Shown piece by piece: positions 51,201 to 58,787 of a stretch of 64,000 bases of DNA. Positions within the stretch are counted from its first letter, which is position 1; the number at the start of each line of letters is the position of its first letter. The DNA is from Leishmania donovani. Its lineage: Eukaryota > Euglenozoa > Kinetoplastea > Trypanosomatida > Trypanosomatidae. The position numbers were made by a program, and so were the translations under genes. Where the stretch lies: the NCBI RefSeq assembly GCF_000227135.1, contig NC_018259.1, positions 1-64,000 of the forward strand, in the 5' to 3' direction. Below the pieces are notes generated by a model. That model was not told the origin of the DNA. It was given only the letters and a program-made list of their open reading frames with translations, and ran no database searches.

Positions 51201-51248
51201 CTTGTCGCCCTTCGTCGCCTCGCTGCGGCGCACCATCGCAACGGACAA
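48240..51248 (-). CDS. UTP14: UTP14, small-subunit processome protein
   Basis: Encodes 1002 residues (an ATG four codons downstream, MVRRSEATKG, is an equal start candidate). It is required for early cleavages of pre-18S rRNA in the nucleolus and in yeast activates the helicase Dhr1. UTP14 hallmarks are at the C-terminus: SLPGWGEWGGEDPELNKR (the GWGxWxG motif), HVIINHDGVELVPNRMTLHM, and RPFSNPQEFARSMRQPLGPE followed by W. The middle has the basic KIKSKTYRRILRKEKEREKE block typical of the family. The N-terminus has alternating acidic and basic stretches (PPELDEDIDDELAFNSEDE, DDDDDDALLEDG) as in other processome proteins. At 1002 residues it is longer than the yeast protein (899), mainly through low-complexity inserts. 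The assignment is firm. Confidence 0.95.
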   Translation of the reverse strand: MSVAMVRRSEATKGDKKGRRKGSKLARGRGNDEERQRAGKLMLNNPLIPPELDEDIDDELAFNSEDERLYGDFFTEKASTKPKLSKKSSARQSCGSAAHDDDDDDALLEDGLAVVGNSERCRSPCKGARRKDSRRAAAEADDDVETDDKDGQSSGDDEDYIDLSDMLDMSMKADKKKKLAKVKKASRMTESGTKVVKKRRASQLTDEPESVFGLADASASGGATSYTSAMQRIMQQREASTDHDMEAVRDRIKRSHQSKHNLVAVDADDVTKDRLTRKEVRAIVDEAMERYTPILKELDSAKHIRFPMQLPDSTPVASSVGGIVAAADAQFRSDRAVTPALSNSLAYRFGSKMDALLSKAGLSRRQVGDGADTPNSMGNYVNFDDAVADGAQRQGMEDGEAPTSGYVAKLKAMLAYENSRRKRLNRIKSKTYRRILRKEKEREKERRQKAFELLHPELARQRLAERLLKARIEERVTQKHKNTSAWVKHAKRFAQFDESTKDAIDDQHATHQRLMQKMEQDAGEENYERYVAGDNESEASSEEERTVDALIEKVGASGGAPLSRQDVKSILWSSVDAVETDENAAAGTMASPISKARAELREMKFMKNAREREEKDYEDQLEALRRDIEAHHREERAGSEAQGREAEEETGSTRKTSSSAARPSAAAGRITFKKGKKSGSVEQIQLRRQSGICIEANDHGAESSGDVSEDVELVSVVSASSVEDGGKPSPVAARDTDGRLKAQGPGKEKTKKATPSAPPTSEFAGARKDALLERSLLAKKVTSTRVTILPKKRARPGEDVAAEESAPSASTLVGSASVPEEDLRLNQEYLISRAFAQDDVDEDFVKEKESQVEAIMRPEDKNQSLPGWGEWGGEDPELNKRHQEAVLHQTTQRQIEKSFLLKSRADAALEHVIINHDGVELVPNRMTLHMVPRPFSNPQEFARSMRQPLGPEWTSALSFKEGVQPRVEVRQGQSLLPLDLSLRKPKAKTKRRKIEAIPARAA

Positions 51249-52299
51249 GGATGCAGAGATGCAGGGGGAGGAGGGTGGAGCGGGGAAGGGTCACAGGTAG
51301 GGGGGCTGTAGGAGACTCAATCGAAGATACAGTGGGCCCTCCCACTGTTTCCTTTTCCGGTATCCGCGAGGAAGTATGGGGTGACGTCGTGGGCAAGTGA
51401 AAAAGCAACGTTGCTTCACCCGCGCGTGCTGTCCAGAGTGGTGCTGTTACTCACTTAGTTCACCATCGGAAAACGATAGGAGAGTAGGATCGCAGGGATG
51501 ACGAGTTAAGAAAGGAGAGCGATGCAGAGAGTTGAAGGAGGTACGAAAGGTCATGCAAGTGGTGAAACAGCATCCTACACACAGACGCCTGCGCCGCTGC
51601 ACGCCGAAGAAGGGGTCCATCACGGTTAGCGTGGCGCTGCGAGCACCTCCTTCGCACGCTGGTGAGCTTTGGGAAGCTGCACGCAACAGCTGCAGGTCGC
51701 ACTAGACCTCTTCACGCTTACTAATTATTGTTAGCATTCTCGGCTGGCGTGCCTTCGCAAGAAGAAATGAAATCGAGAAGGAGGTGAAGGGTGAACGGTG
51801 GAAGGAAAAGCGGGGAGAGGAGGGAGCGCTGCATCTTCGTTCGTCATGCACCGTTCCCCCTTCGCAAGGGGTCACATCCGCCTGTCCCTCCATCCCAGCG
51901 ATGGGGAGGGTCAAAAAATCTGCTTACATGCATTGAGTAAAGAAGGGACCACATGAATAGAGTACATCATCATCAGTCAGCTCCAGACTGAGAAAAGGCT
52001 TAAGCAAACAAAGGAAGCGAGCAGAAAGCTCGCCACCTCCTCCACGGAGGAGGAAACACCTGCACAAGAGAGGGAACAAAAGAGGCGGCCCTCGCTGGAG
52101 TGAGACATAGACACCCAGTTAGCGTCTGCTGCGAAGGCAATGCGCAATTGACGCCGCCGCGCCGTCATAGACGCGCCTTTCGCTCTGTTTTGGTGTATCT
52201 GTAAGTGTGGGCTACACGTTAGTGCGCCTTAGAGCGCTCGCGCGCTTCGGTCGCTATCCTCATCACAATGAACTTCTATCCGACAGGCGCACGCGCGTG
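51249..52299. other. Intergenic spacer
   Basis: About 1.05 kb between the low-complexity protein gene and UTP14. The segment near 51880-52100 is AG-rich on the plus strand. No gene is supported. Confidence 0.6.
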
Positions 52300-54168
52300 T
52301 TAGTGCCCGCTGGGCGCTATCCCAGAGAGGGCTGCCTTAACAGGTCGCGCCGTTCGCTTGGTATCGCGGCACGGCTGCTGGGTGCGGGCAAGGCCACCGT
52401 TGCCTTTTCGCACAGCCGGCCGCTTGTCGTCAAAGGAAGAGAGCGCCATGCGGTCCGCCGGAACGGCGAACGGGCCCCCGCTGGCTACCACGGTGTTGCC
52501 CGCTGCTGCCTTGTTGGAGCAGCGCAGTGGAGGAGAAGTGGACGCCGAACCGTTAGCTGCCATCACAGTTACCCCGGCCGATGGGTGCACCTGTACCTGG
52601 TCTTGCAGCGGTATCACCTCGGACGCAGCCGCCGTCGTGTAGAAGGACGAGATCCACGCCTCGCGAGCAAGCGCCGCCTCCTTCGCCTCCGCCGTGGCTG
52701 CTGCTGAGGCTCGCTGCGTCGTCCCGCGGCCCTGTCGCCGTGGCTGCTCGGCGCCGTCCTTCGCGGCAGCTTCCGCAGGTGTAACTGACACATTATCCTG
52801 CATCGCAGCGTCGGCGCCGCCGCCTGGCGGCGGCTCCACGCGGCATACAACACCATACTTGCGACGGTCGCGGCACGTCGGTGCCACGCATGCCCGCTCC
52901 GTGCTCCATAGTCGATCCTGCTCCACCGCCAGCACCACGCCGGCGCTGCGAAGCGACGCTTTCACAACGTGTTTCCTCGCCACTTCGCTCCCTCCAAGCT
53001 GGGCGGTGGAGTCGCCTATGCCCATCACTCGCACACCTGAGCGTTCCGCGTGTGGAAGGCTCTCTGCATTGTCGCCGAGCAGCGACGGCGGTGCCTGCTG
53101 CATCGCCGTCGTCAGCGCATCGGACGAAGGGACCTGCACGCCGGCTGCGGATACACACCTCTCGTGAGCGCCAGCGCCGCCCGCTGGCAACGCTGCGTCA
53201 AGAGATACCCTTGGGAGGCGCTTATCCGCCATCCGCTTCGCCCGCTTGAATCTCTTGAACGGACGGAAAGGAGGCAGCGACGGTGAGAGTGGCAGCGCTG
53301 TGGAGAGTGCCGCAGCACTTTTGTCGGAATGCCGCGTGCCGTGCTTCGTGCTGCGGGGCCGCAGGAGGCCGCTGCGGTGGGACGACGAAGCCGCGTCAGG
53401 CGCGCTGGGAGGCACAGGTACTTCCTCCACCGCAATCACATAGCGGCAGTACGCATCCATCGGCACTGATGCAGGAGGCACCGGGCACAACAGGTGAGTG
53501 GGTTTACTAGCGCTGTGATGGTAGGCAGATAGCGGCGGTGGGGTGATCAATGACTGCGGTGTGAGAGCGCACAAAGGCGTGCGGGTGGAGACTCCCGCGA
53601 GCGACAAGGCGCTGCGCAGGAAGAGAGGCGTCGGCGCCGCGGCGGTGGCGATCGTGGCGTCGCTGTTTTTAGGAGGTGCTGTAGTGGCAGCCAAGAGAAA
53701 ACTTGGGCGGTGGGTCATAGTAACACCTTCTCCATAGTCCTGTAGGAGAAACGAGGTTGCGACCACATCACGCATGTCGTCCCACGCCGCACACGCCGTG
53801 TACGCACCTACAAGGCGATCAAGCGAGCGAGAAGCAAAGAGGTTGGCCGCCGCCTCGCCCACCTCGCGAGCTAGAGCGGCGCAAAAAACCTCTCCTTCCG
53901 TCTTGAGCTCGCCTGCGGCAGTAACAATTTCAGCCGGAGGCTCGCAAGCCTTCACTGATGGTGCGTCCGCTGCCGGTGGCGCCCTCAGTGATGTTGGAGC
54001 AAGAGAGACGTAGTAGGCGCGCACAAGAACATCGGTTGTGCGAAGCGCGTCAAGGCTGGGCAGCGGCACCGGCGGCTCGGAGAAAAACGGGGCGGACGCT
54101 GGAGTGCTGTTGGATGCGGCGCCGCCTCGGGACACCGACGCTCGAGATCTACGTCCATCGACACTCAT
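52300..54168 (-). CDS. Low-complexity Ala/Pro/Ser-rich protein, unknown function
   Basis: Encodes 622 residues with codon use like its neighbours. The N-terminal 180 residues look partly folded: LDALRTTDVLVRAYYVSLAP, then an Ala/Glu-rich helical part (FCAALAREVGEAAANLFASR) and AWDDMRDVVATSFLLQDYG. The rest is Ala/Pro/Ser-rich and probably disordered, with a Lys/Arg cluster (FKRFKRAKRMADKRLPR) near residue 310 that could be a nuclear signal, and shorter conserved-looking pieces (MDAYCRYVIAVEEVP). I recognise no domain. The long open frame, uniform composition and correct orientation between UTP14 and the next gene support it as real. The C-terminus ends SGIAPSGH. Confidence 0.75.
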   Translation of the reverse strand: MSVDGRRSRASVSRGGAASNSTPASAPFFSEPPVPLPSLDALRTTDVLVRAYYVSLAPTSLRAPPAADAPSVKACEPPAEIVTAAGELKTEGEVFCAALAREVGEAAANLFASRSLDRLVGAYTACAAWDDMRDVVATSFLLQDYGEGVTMTHRPSFLLAATTAPPKNSDATIATAAAPTPLFLRSALSLAGVSTRTPLCALTPQSLITPPPLSAYHHSASKPTHLLCPVPPASVPMDAYCRYVIAVEEVPVPPSAPDAASSSHRSGLLRPRSTKHGTRHSDKSAAALSTALPLSPSLPPFRPFKRFKRAKRMADKRLPRVSLDAALPAGGAGAHERCVSAAGVQVPSSDALTTAMQQAPPSLLGDNAESLPHAERSGVRVMGIGDSTAQLGGSEVARKHVVKASLRSAGVVLAVEQDRLWSTERACVAPTCRDRRKYGVVCRVEPPPGGGADAAMQDNVSVTPAEAAAKDGAEQPRRQGRGTTQRASAAATAEAKEAALAREAWISSFYTTAAASEVIPLQDQVQVHPSAGVTVMAANGSASTSPPLRCSNKAAAGNTVVASGGPFAVPADRMALSSFDDKRPAVRKGNGGLARTQQPCRDTKRTARPVKAALSGIAPSGH

Positions 54169-54922
54169 ATGATCAACCTACGCAGGAGTAGAGCAGTGAA
54201 AAAGAAAAAAAGGCATGCGCCGAACCAGCTCTCGTGCGTAGCTGTGTAGTGCGGGAAATGGGTGGGTGAGGGCTTTGATGTAGTGTTCGGCTGACTCCAC
54301 ACTTGTGTGTATGTGTGTGGGGGGGGGGGGAGGTGGGCGTTCGTGGAGACTGGAAAAATGAATAGCCAAGATTGTGGGTGACCAAAGGGCAAGCGAAAAA
54401 GAAACAAAAGAAGCGAACGCGCTCTGCCGCCGGTGAGCGCTGACAGCGGCAGCCGGTCCCGCCCGCAACACCAAAGCGCGCGGAGGGGAGTGTGTGAGAG
54501 GGGATAAAAAGAGGGCGGAAAAAACGCGCAAGTCGAGAACGCGAATGGGCGCGGAGGATCGGAAGTGCGAAAAAGAAACAAAGTCGACAGGAGGGCATCG
54601 GAACGCAGGCGTCGCGTTTGCTGCCGCCCGTGAACGCGGCAGAGGGTAAGGACAGCAAGAGTGGTAGCCACCAAAGGAGGCAGAGCGTCTGTACATACAA
54701 GCACACTCACTTGTCCGTGTGTGTGTGGGGAGGGGTGCAGGATGTCACAGTGGCGCAACGTGAAGAGGATGGCACATCTACACAGGCGCCACATACGTTC
54801 TGTTCTTCATTTTATCGCTTTCCTTAGAGTAAGACTCATGTCCATGAGCAATGAGCGATATTACAGCGCCGTGCACGATACGGCGGCGATGCCCACACGC
54901 ACTGCGCAGCCACGCGGAGACT
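54169..54922. other. Intergenic spacer with G-run
   Basis: About 0.75 kb, with 12 consecutive G at 54319-54330 preceded by GTGT units. Overlapping minus-strand frames (54165-54794 and similar) are Phe/Ser/Leu-rich UTR translations and are not called. Confidence 0.6.
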
Positions 54923-55198
54923 TTACGAGGATGGTGTCCTGCTAGGAGAACCTTTGCCAGTGAACTCAAGTCCACACATGTTCGCTGCCTTTCGGGCCCT
55001 CTCCACCTCCGTCTGCTTCACCGCGTACGTCTGTTGCAGCTTTCTGTACTCCGCCAAGCGATCTCGCATGAACGCGTACTCTGGACCACTAAGGGCATGC
55101 TCGGGGTCTGCCTGCAGCCTCTGCATCTTTTCGCTGAAGGAGAACTTCTTACCGGCCGCTGCGGAGGCACAGCAGGCATATCGGGTCGTGCTAAGCAT
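54923..55198 (-). CDS. Small conserved-looking protein of 91 residues, unknown
   Basis: Encodes 91 residues from the second of two adjacent ATGs (55198; the first is at 55201). The N-terminus MLSTTRYACCASAAAGKKF lacks acidic residues and could be a short mitochondrial import signal. The rest is one amphipathic, highly charged helix: FSFSEKMQRLQADPEHALSG, then YAFMRDRLAEYRKLQQTYAV and KQTEVERARKAANMCGLEF. This looks like a small accessory or assembly factor, but no family is recognised. It is intact, lies in the expected orientation about 0.7 kb from each neighbour, and has coding-like composition, so I call it real. A role in mitochondria is inferred from the N-terminus only. Confidence 0.65.
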   Translation of the reverse strand: MLSTTRYACCASAAAGKKFSFSEKMQRLQADPEHALSGPEYAFMRDRLAEYRKLQQTYAVKQTEVERARKAANMCGLEFTGKGSPSRTPSS

Positions 55199-55883
55199 CA
55201 CGCCAAGCGGTTCTGCTCAGTTTGTGAGAAGATGATGATTGATGACCCGTGAAAAAGAAGGGGCGGTGCGGGCACCAGATGGACACTGTGTGAAAAGAAT
55301 GGGAACCTGCTGGCGTGCAGGGACCTTCCTTGCCGACCCCACCCCCAGTGGACGTGTGGTCGAAAGAGGCGGATCAACGTACCCCGCGAGAGAAAAGGGA
55401 ATGGAGAAGAACTAGACGAGTGTGTGCAGGCAAGATCATCTGTGGTGCCGCACGGGGGAGGTATATCACCCCATCGTTGTCGAGGCCATCGTAGCACAGA
55501 GAAAAGGGGTGACTGGCTCAGCACACAGCGAGCGGGACAACGGGACGTTTTTTTTTTGGGGGAGGGGTTCGCCTGTCAAAGAAACCTCTCGGCTGCGCAG
55601 TGCAATACAACCTGGAACGTGGTAGGGCGGCGGCGGAACAAGAAGACGCGATGCTCTGCTCATTTGCGAAGGTGCACCAGGTAGTCTCTGCGGCTGCGCA
55701 GATGAAACGCGTTTCGTCATACACGGTGCTGTAGGGCATGAGAAAACAGGGCACCACCCAGTCGCCGCGCATGACAGGCGCGCGGTGGCCTCTTTCGCTG
55801 CACCGCGACTCGTGCGTAGCACACAGACGGGCAACACGCACGCAAACTTAACTCGCCATCACACAAAAAAAGAGAATGACACG
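55199..55883. other. Intergenic spacer
   Basis: Nearly 0.7 kb between U2A' and the 91-residue gene, with a T/G run at 55550-55566. No gene is supported. Confidence 0.6.
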
Positions 55884-56810
55884 CTAATGGCGCTTCCGCT
55901 TACGCGCCGCTGCCATCCTTTCCGATATCTCCGTCATCTCCTCCTCCAACTCCGCGATTTCCTCCGCCGTGACATCGTCGGATAGGAGACGCTTCTCCAG
56001 CTGGTCTAGACGTGCTTGAAGAGCGGCATCGTCGTCCTCGTTCACATCGGCGGCGGCAGGGGTCGCGCTCGTTGCGCCGCTGCCAGGCTCACCATCGAGA
56101 GTGTCCGCGTTGCTTGATACTGCGGCGGCCGCCGCTGTGCGGCCCTCGCGACCGCGCTTGCGCGTCTTCTTTGCGTCTACGGTGGATGACGACTGCGACC
56201 GTGTCACTGTACTCAGTGTAAGTGGAGCTTCCCACGACAGCACCAGCTTCTTGAACTCGTCCTTCGCCTTCTGTGCACGCTCTCTATCAGCCTGTGTAAC
56301 GCGCTGGTAGTTGATGAGCTTCAACCTAGGGCACAAGAAGACGAGAAACGCCCGCAGTTTCTCGCTATCGAAATTGTTGCTGTTGGTCTCCCACACAGGA
56401 TTGTCCTCGAGCGACACCACCTCCAGCTTCTTCCACTGCTTCAAAAAGTAGAGATCGCGCACGCAGGCGAGGCGGTTGCGGTCGGCCAAGAAGTGCACGA
56501 CGTTGGGCAACGCAGACACGCACGAAGTCACACTCACGCGCTGAATTTCGTTTCGGTGGGCAACGAGGGTGGTGACGCGGCTCATCCTCACATCCTTGTC
56601 GCTGTTGCCGGCTGCACACGTCGTGGGAAAATACTCTAGCGCCGTCAGGGCGTTGGAGGAAAGGTTTACGACATCGAAGTTGTTCTCGAGCAGCACCAGT
56701 ACGTGCTCATCGAGCGAGGAAATCCGCAGCCCGCGAAGGTCGATTTCACGCTGTAGCATCGTGTTGGTGAACTGCGGCGCGAGACGCACCAAGTCCATCG
56801 TGAGTCGCAT
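55884..56810 (-). CDS. U2 snRNP protein A' (U2-40K), leucine-rich
   Basis: Encodes 308 residues. The opening MRLTMDLVRLAPQFTNTMLQ with REIDLRGLRISSLDEH is characteristic of U2A' (human MVKLTAELIEQAAQYTN... RELDLRGYKI). Leucine-rich repeats follow across residues 25-150 (VVNLSSNALTALEYFP, VTTLVAHRNEIQRVS, VHFLADRNRLACV), ending in the LRR cap LEVVSLEDNPVWETNSNNF and LINYQRVTQADRERAQ. In U2 snRNP, A' pairs with B'' on stem-loop IV of U2 RNA in the nucleus; trypanosomes need it for trans-splicing of all mRNAs. The last 120 residues are Lys/Arg then Asp/Glu-rich (KKTRKRGREG, later EDDDAALQARLDQLEKR), an extension seen in trypanosomatid versions. The assignment is firm. Confidence 0.93.
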   Translation of the reverse strand: MRLTMDLVRLAPQFTNTMLQREIDLRGLRISSLDEHVLVLLENNFDVVNLSSNALTALEYFPTTCAAGNSDKDVRMSRVTTLVAHRNEIQRVSVTSCVSALPNVVHFLADRNRLACVRDLYFLKQWKKLEVVSLEDNPVWETNSNNFDSEKLRAFLVFLCPRLKLINYQRVTQADRERAQKAKDEFKKLVLSWEAPLTLSTVTRSQSSSTVDAKKTRKRGREGRTAAAAAVSSNADTLDGEPGSGATSATPAAADVNEDDDAALQARLDQLEKRLLSDDVTAEEIAELEEEMTEISERMAAARKRKRH

Positions 56811-57528
56811 TCTCGCCTATCAAAGAGGGGGGCAGGAGGTATTCCAAGACGGATGGAGCGCACGGGACTGGTGAGGAAAAAGACCGACCAAGCGGAGTTG
56901 TGTGTGCGCGCCGACACACGCGTGGGGTGAGGTAGGGAGGAAATTGTGACGTGGGCGTGTACGTGCAAGAACACCGTAAAGATCGGAGGAAGAGAAGACG
57001 AGTGTCATGGGAGGAGGGGGCAAACTGTCATGGCTGAATGCTTCCCGTTGAGCAGCACACATGGTGTCGGAGGCGATGGAAAAACACGCCGCGCAGTGCA
57101 AAGCAGAGTGTGTGGTGCGCAACTATGTTGAATGGGGCGGTGATCGGGTACAGGATATGCCCCGCATCAGCGAGGCTCTTGCAGCAGGATGCCGCGGTCA
57201 CGTGCCTCTCCAAAAACTAGGGCACCGGCCATGTTTCTTTTGTCTTTTTCGTCTGCGGCGGGGTCTGTGGAGAACAACGTTGTTGGCTGCGATGCGCCCC
57301 CTCTCACCGCAGGAGGTTCAGGAGAGGGGGCACGGTAAAGGCGGATAAGCACGAAAAGGGCTCTGCCGCCTCCATGAGGAAGAGCAGTGTGCTCGGCTTG
57401 TGGCAATCTCACTCGAGACTCGTACGCATGCCGTTTGTGCACGGCAGCGTGCGGCAGAAGTCGAAGGTGGCAGGCGGTCACCATCCTCGTGCGCCCCTTC
57501 CCTACGATACGGATGGCTTGGCGCTTAC
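56811..57528. other. Intergenic spacer
   Basis: About 0.7 kb between the small one-pass protein gene and U2A'. No gene is supported. Confidence 0.6.
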
Positions 57529-57879
57529 TCACTCCTCCGCGCTCTTCTTGGTGTTGATGCGACGGTAGCCCTTCAGCTCACCGCGGGCACCGTAGATGGG
57601 CTCTAACGTGTACTCGCGCATGTCCTGCTTGTGCGGAGTCAGCCCCTGTGTCAACTGCTCCGCTGGAATGAGAGAGGGGATAAAGTAGGCAACGCCAAAT
57701 GTGATGAGAAGCAGCGGGCCGGTGAAGACAAACTCGCGGACACCCATCGGTATCTTTGTGCTGTAAAAGCGAGAGAACTTCACGAGGTACGGATTCTTCT
57801 TGGGCGGCTCCGTGTAGTTGGCAACGCTCCGCCGCGGCTTGGCAGTGGGCGCCGAGGCCGCGTCTTCAGGAGCTGGCAT
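57529..57879 (-). CDS. Small one-pass membrane protein, unknown
   Basis: Encodes 116 residues from the ATG at 57879 (MPAPEDAASAPTAK). The frame is open for 57 further codons upstream, but a G-run immediately precedes this ATG and the upstream peptide is Pro/Arg-rich, so the shorter form is preferred. After a basic segment (KPRRSVANYTEPPKKNPYLV, about 14-33), one hydrophobic stretch lies at about 50-70 (FVFTGPLLLITFGVAYFIPS), followed by a hydrophilic tail (EPIYGARGELKGYRRINTKK). The layout suggests a mitochondrial inner-membrane or ER protein with one span. No family is recognised. Confidence 0.75.
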   Translation of the reverse strand: MPAPEDAASAPTAKPRRSVANYTEPPKKNPYLVKFSRFYSTKIPMGVREFVFTGPLLLITFGVAYFIPSLIPAEQLTQGLTPHKQDMREYTLEPIYGARGELKGYRRINTKKSAEE

Positions 57880-58787
57880 GGGGGGGGGGGGACGCAGCGT
57901 GTGAAGAAAGGCGCGAAAAGGGGGTACGAACGGAGGAGTGGGTCTCTCCGCACAGTCAGATGTCCCACGGGTGTGCCGATGCTGCCCCACAAACCGCTCC
58001 GGCAGCGCAGCAGACGCGAGTTCTGTAGCGTATCGGCGACATAGAAACACGAGAGCGGTGAATCAACACACAAAAAGAACAGACAGGGAGAACGTTAGGA
58101 AGCAACGGTGCGAAAAGTGAAGCTGCCAAGCCGATGGTTGTGGTCCGGCAATCCGTGTCGAAGGAGCATTAGAGATCGAGGCGGTAGAGCAGATAGCATA
58201 GGCCTCATGCGCTCGCCCGATGTCGCACCTGTTCGTCTCTCGGCGAAGCACTGCTCAAATCACCTTTCCATGCAATGCATGCAGAGAGAGAGAGACACCT
58301 GTAGGGAGATGAGGCTGAATGTGCTCAAACGGAGCACAGCTGGCAGCATACGCAAGACCTGAAGCTCTGCCGCAGCTCCAGAACCTGCTGAGTCCGAAGA
58401 CCACTTGCATCTGTGCCCCCTTCTCACGCTTCGTGCCCGCTGTGAGGCAATTTGCAGCTGTGCTTATGTACCGGCGTCTTGCGCGTATGTGAACAGTACT
58501 GATGAACACCAAAGACTCCCCACCACGGCAGCCTTACTCGGCACACATTACGCTGACTTTACCGGGCGAGTCGGAAAGAAACAGGCAAGCCGAGCAAACA
58601 AGGGACAGGCTGCGTAGAGCAGGCGCGCACAAACACAAACACGCAAGCACGCGCCCAAGAAGGTTTGTCATCTGTTCAAGCTCCCCCAACCCGCGTGCAC
58701 AAGTGCACTGTGTCGCGCGGCGGCCTCCCAGGAGGCACAGACACGCACACGCCAGTCACCGGCCCCTCATCACCACCACCACCCACT
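57880..58787. other. Intergenic spacer
   Basis: About 0.9 kb between the HSP70-related gene and the small one-pass protein gene. A G-run occurs at 57880-57889, right at the start codon. A CACAAACACAAACACGC tract lies near 58628-58645. No gene is supported. Confidence 0.6.

Noticed and set aside
54165..54794. Three overlapping minus-strand frames of 170-210 codons
   Set aside because: All three frames being open at once reflects pyrimidine bias and a G-run, not coding.
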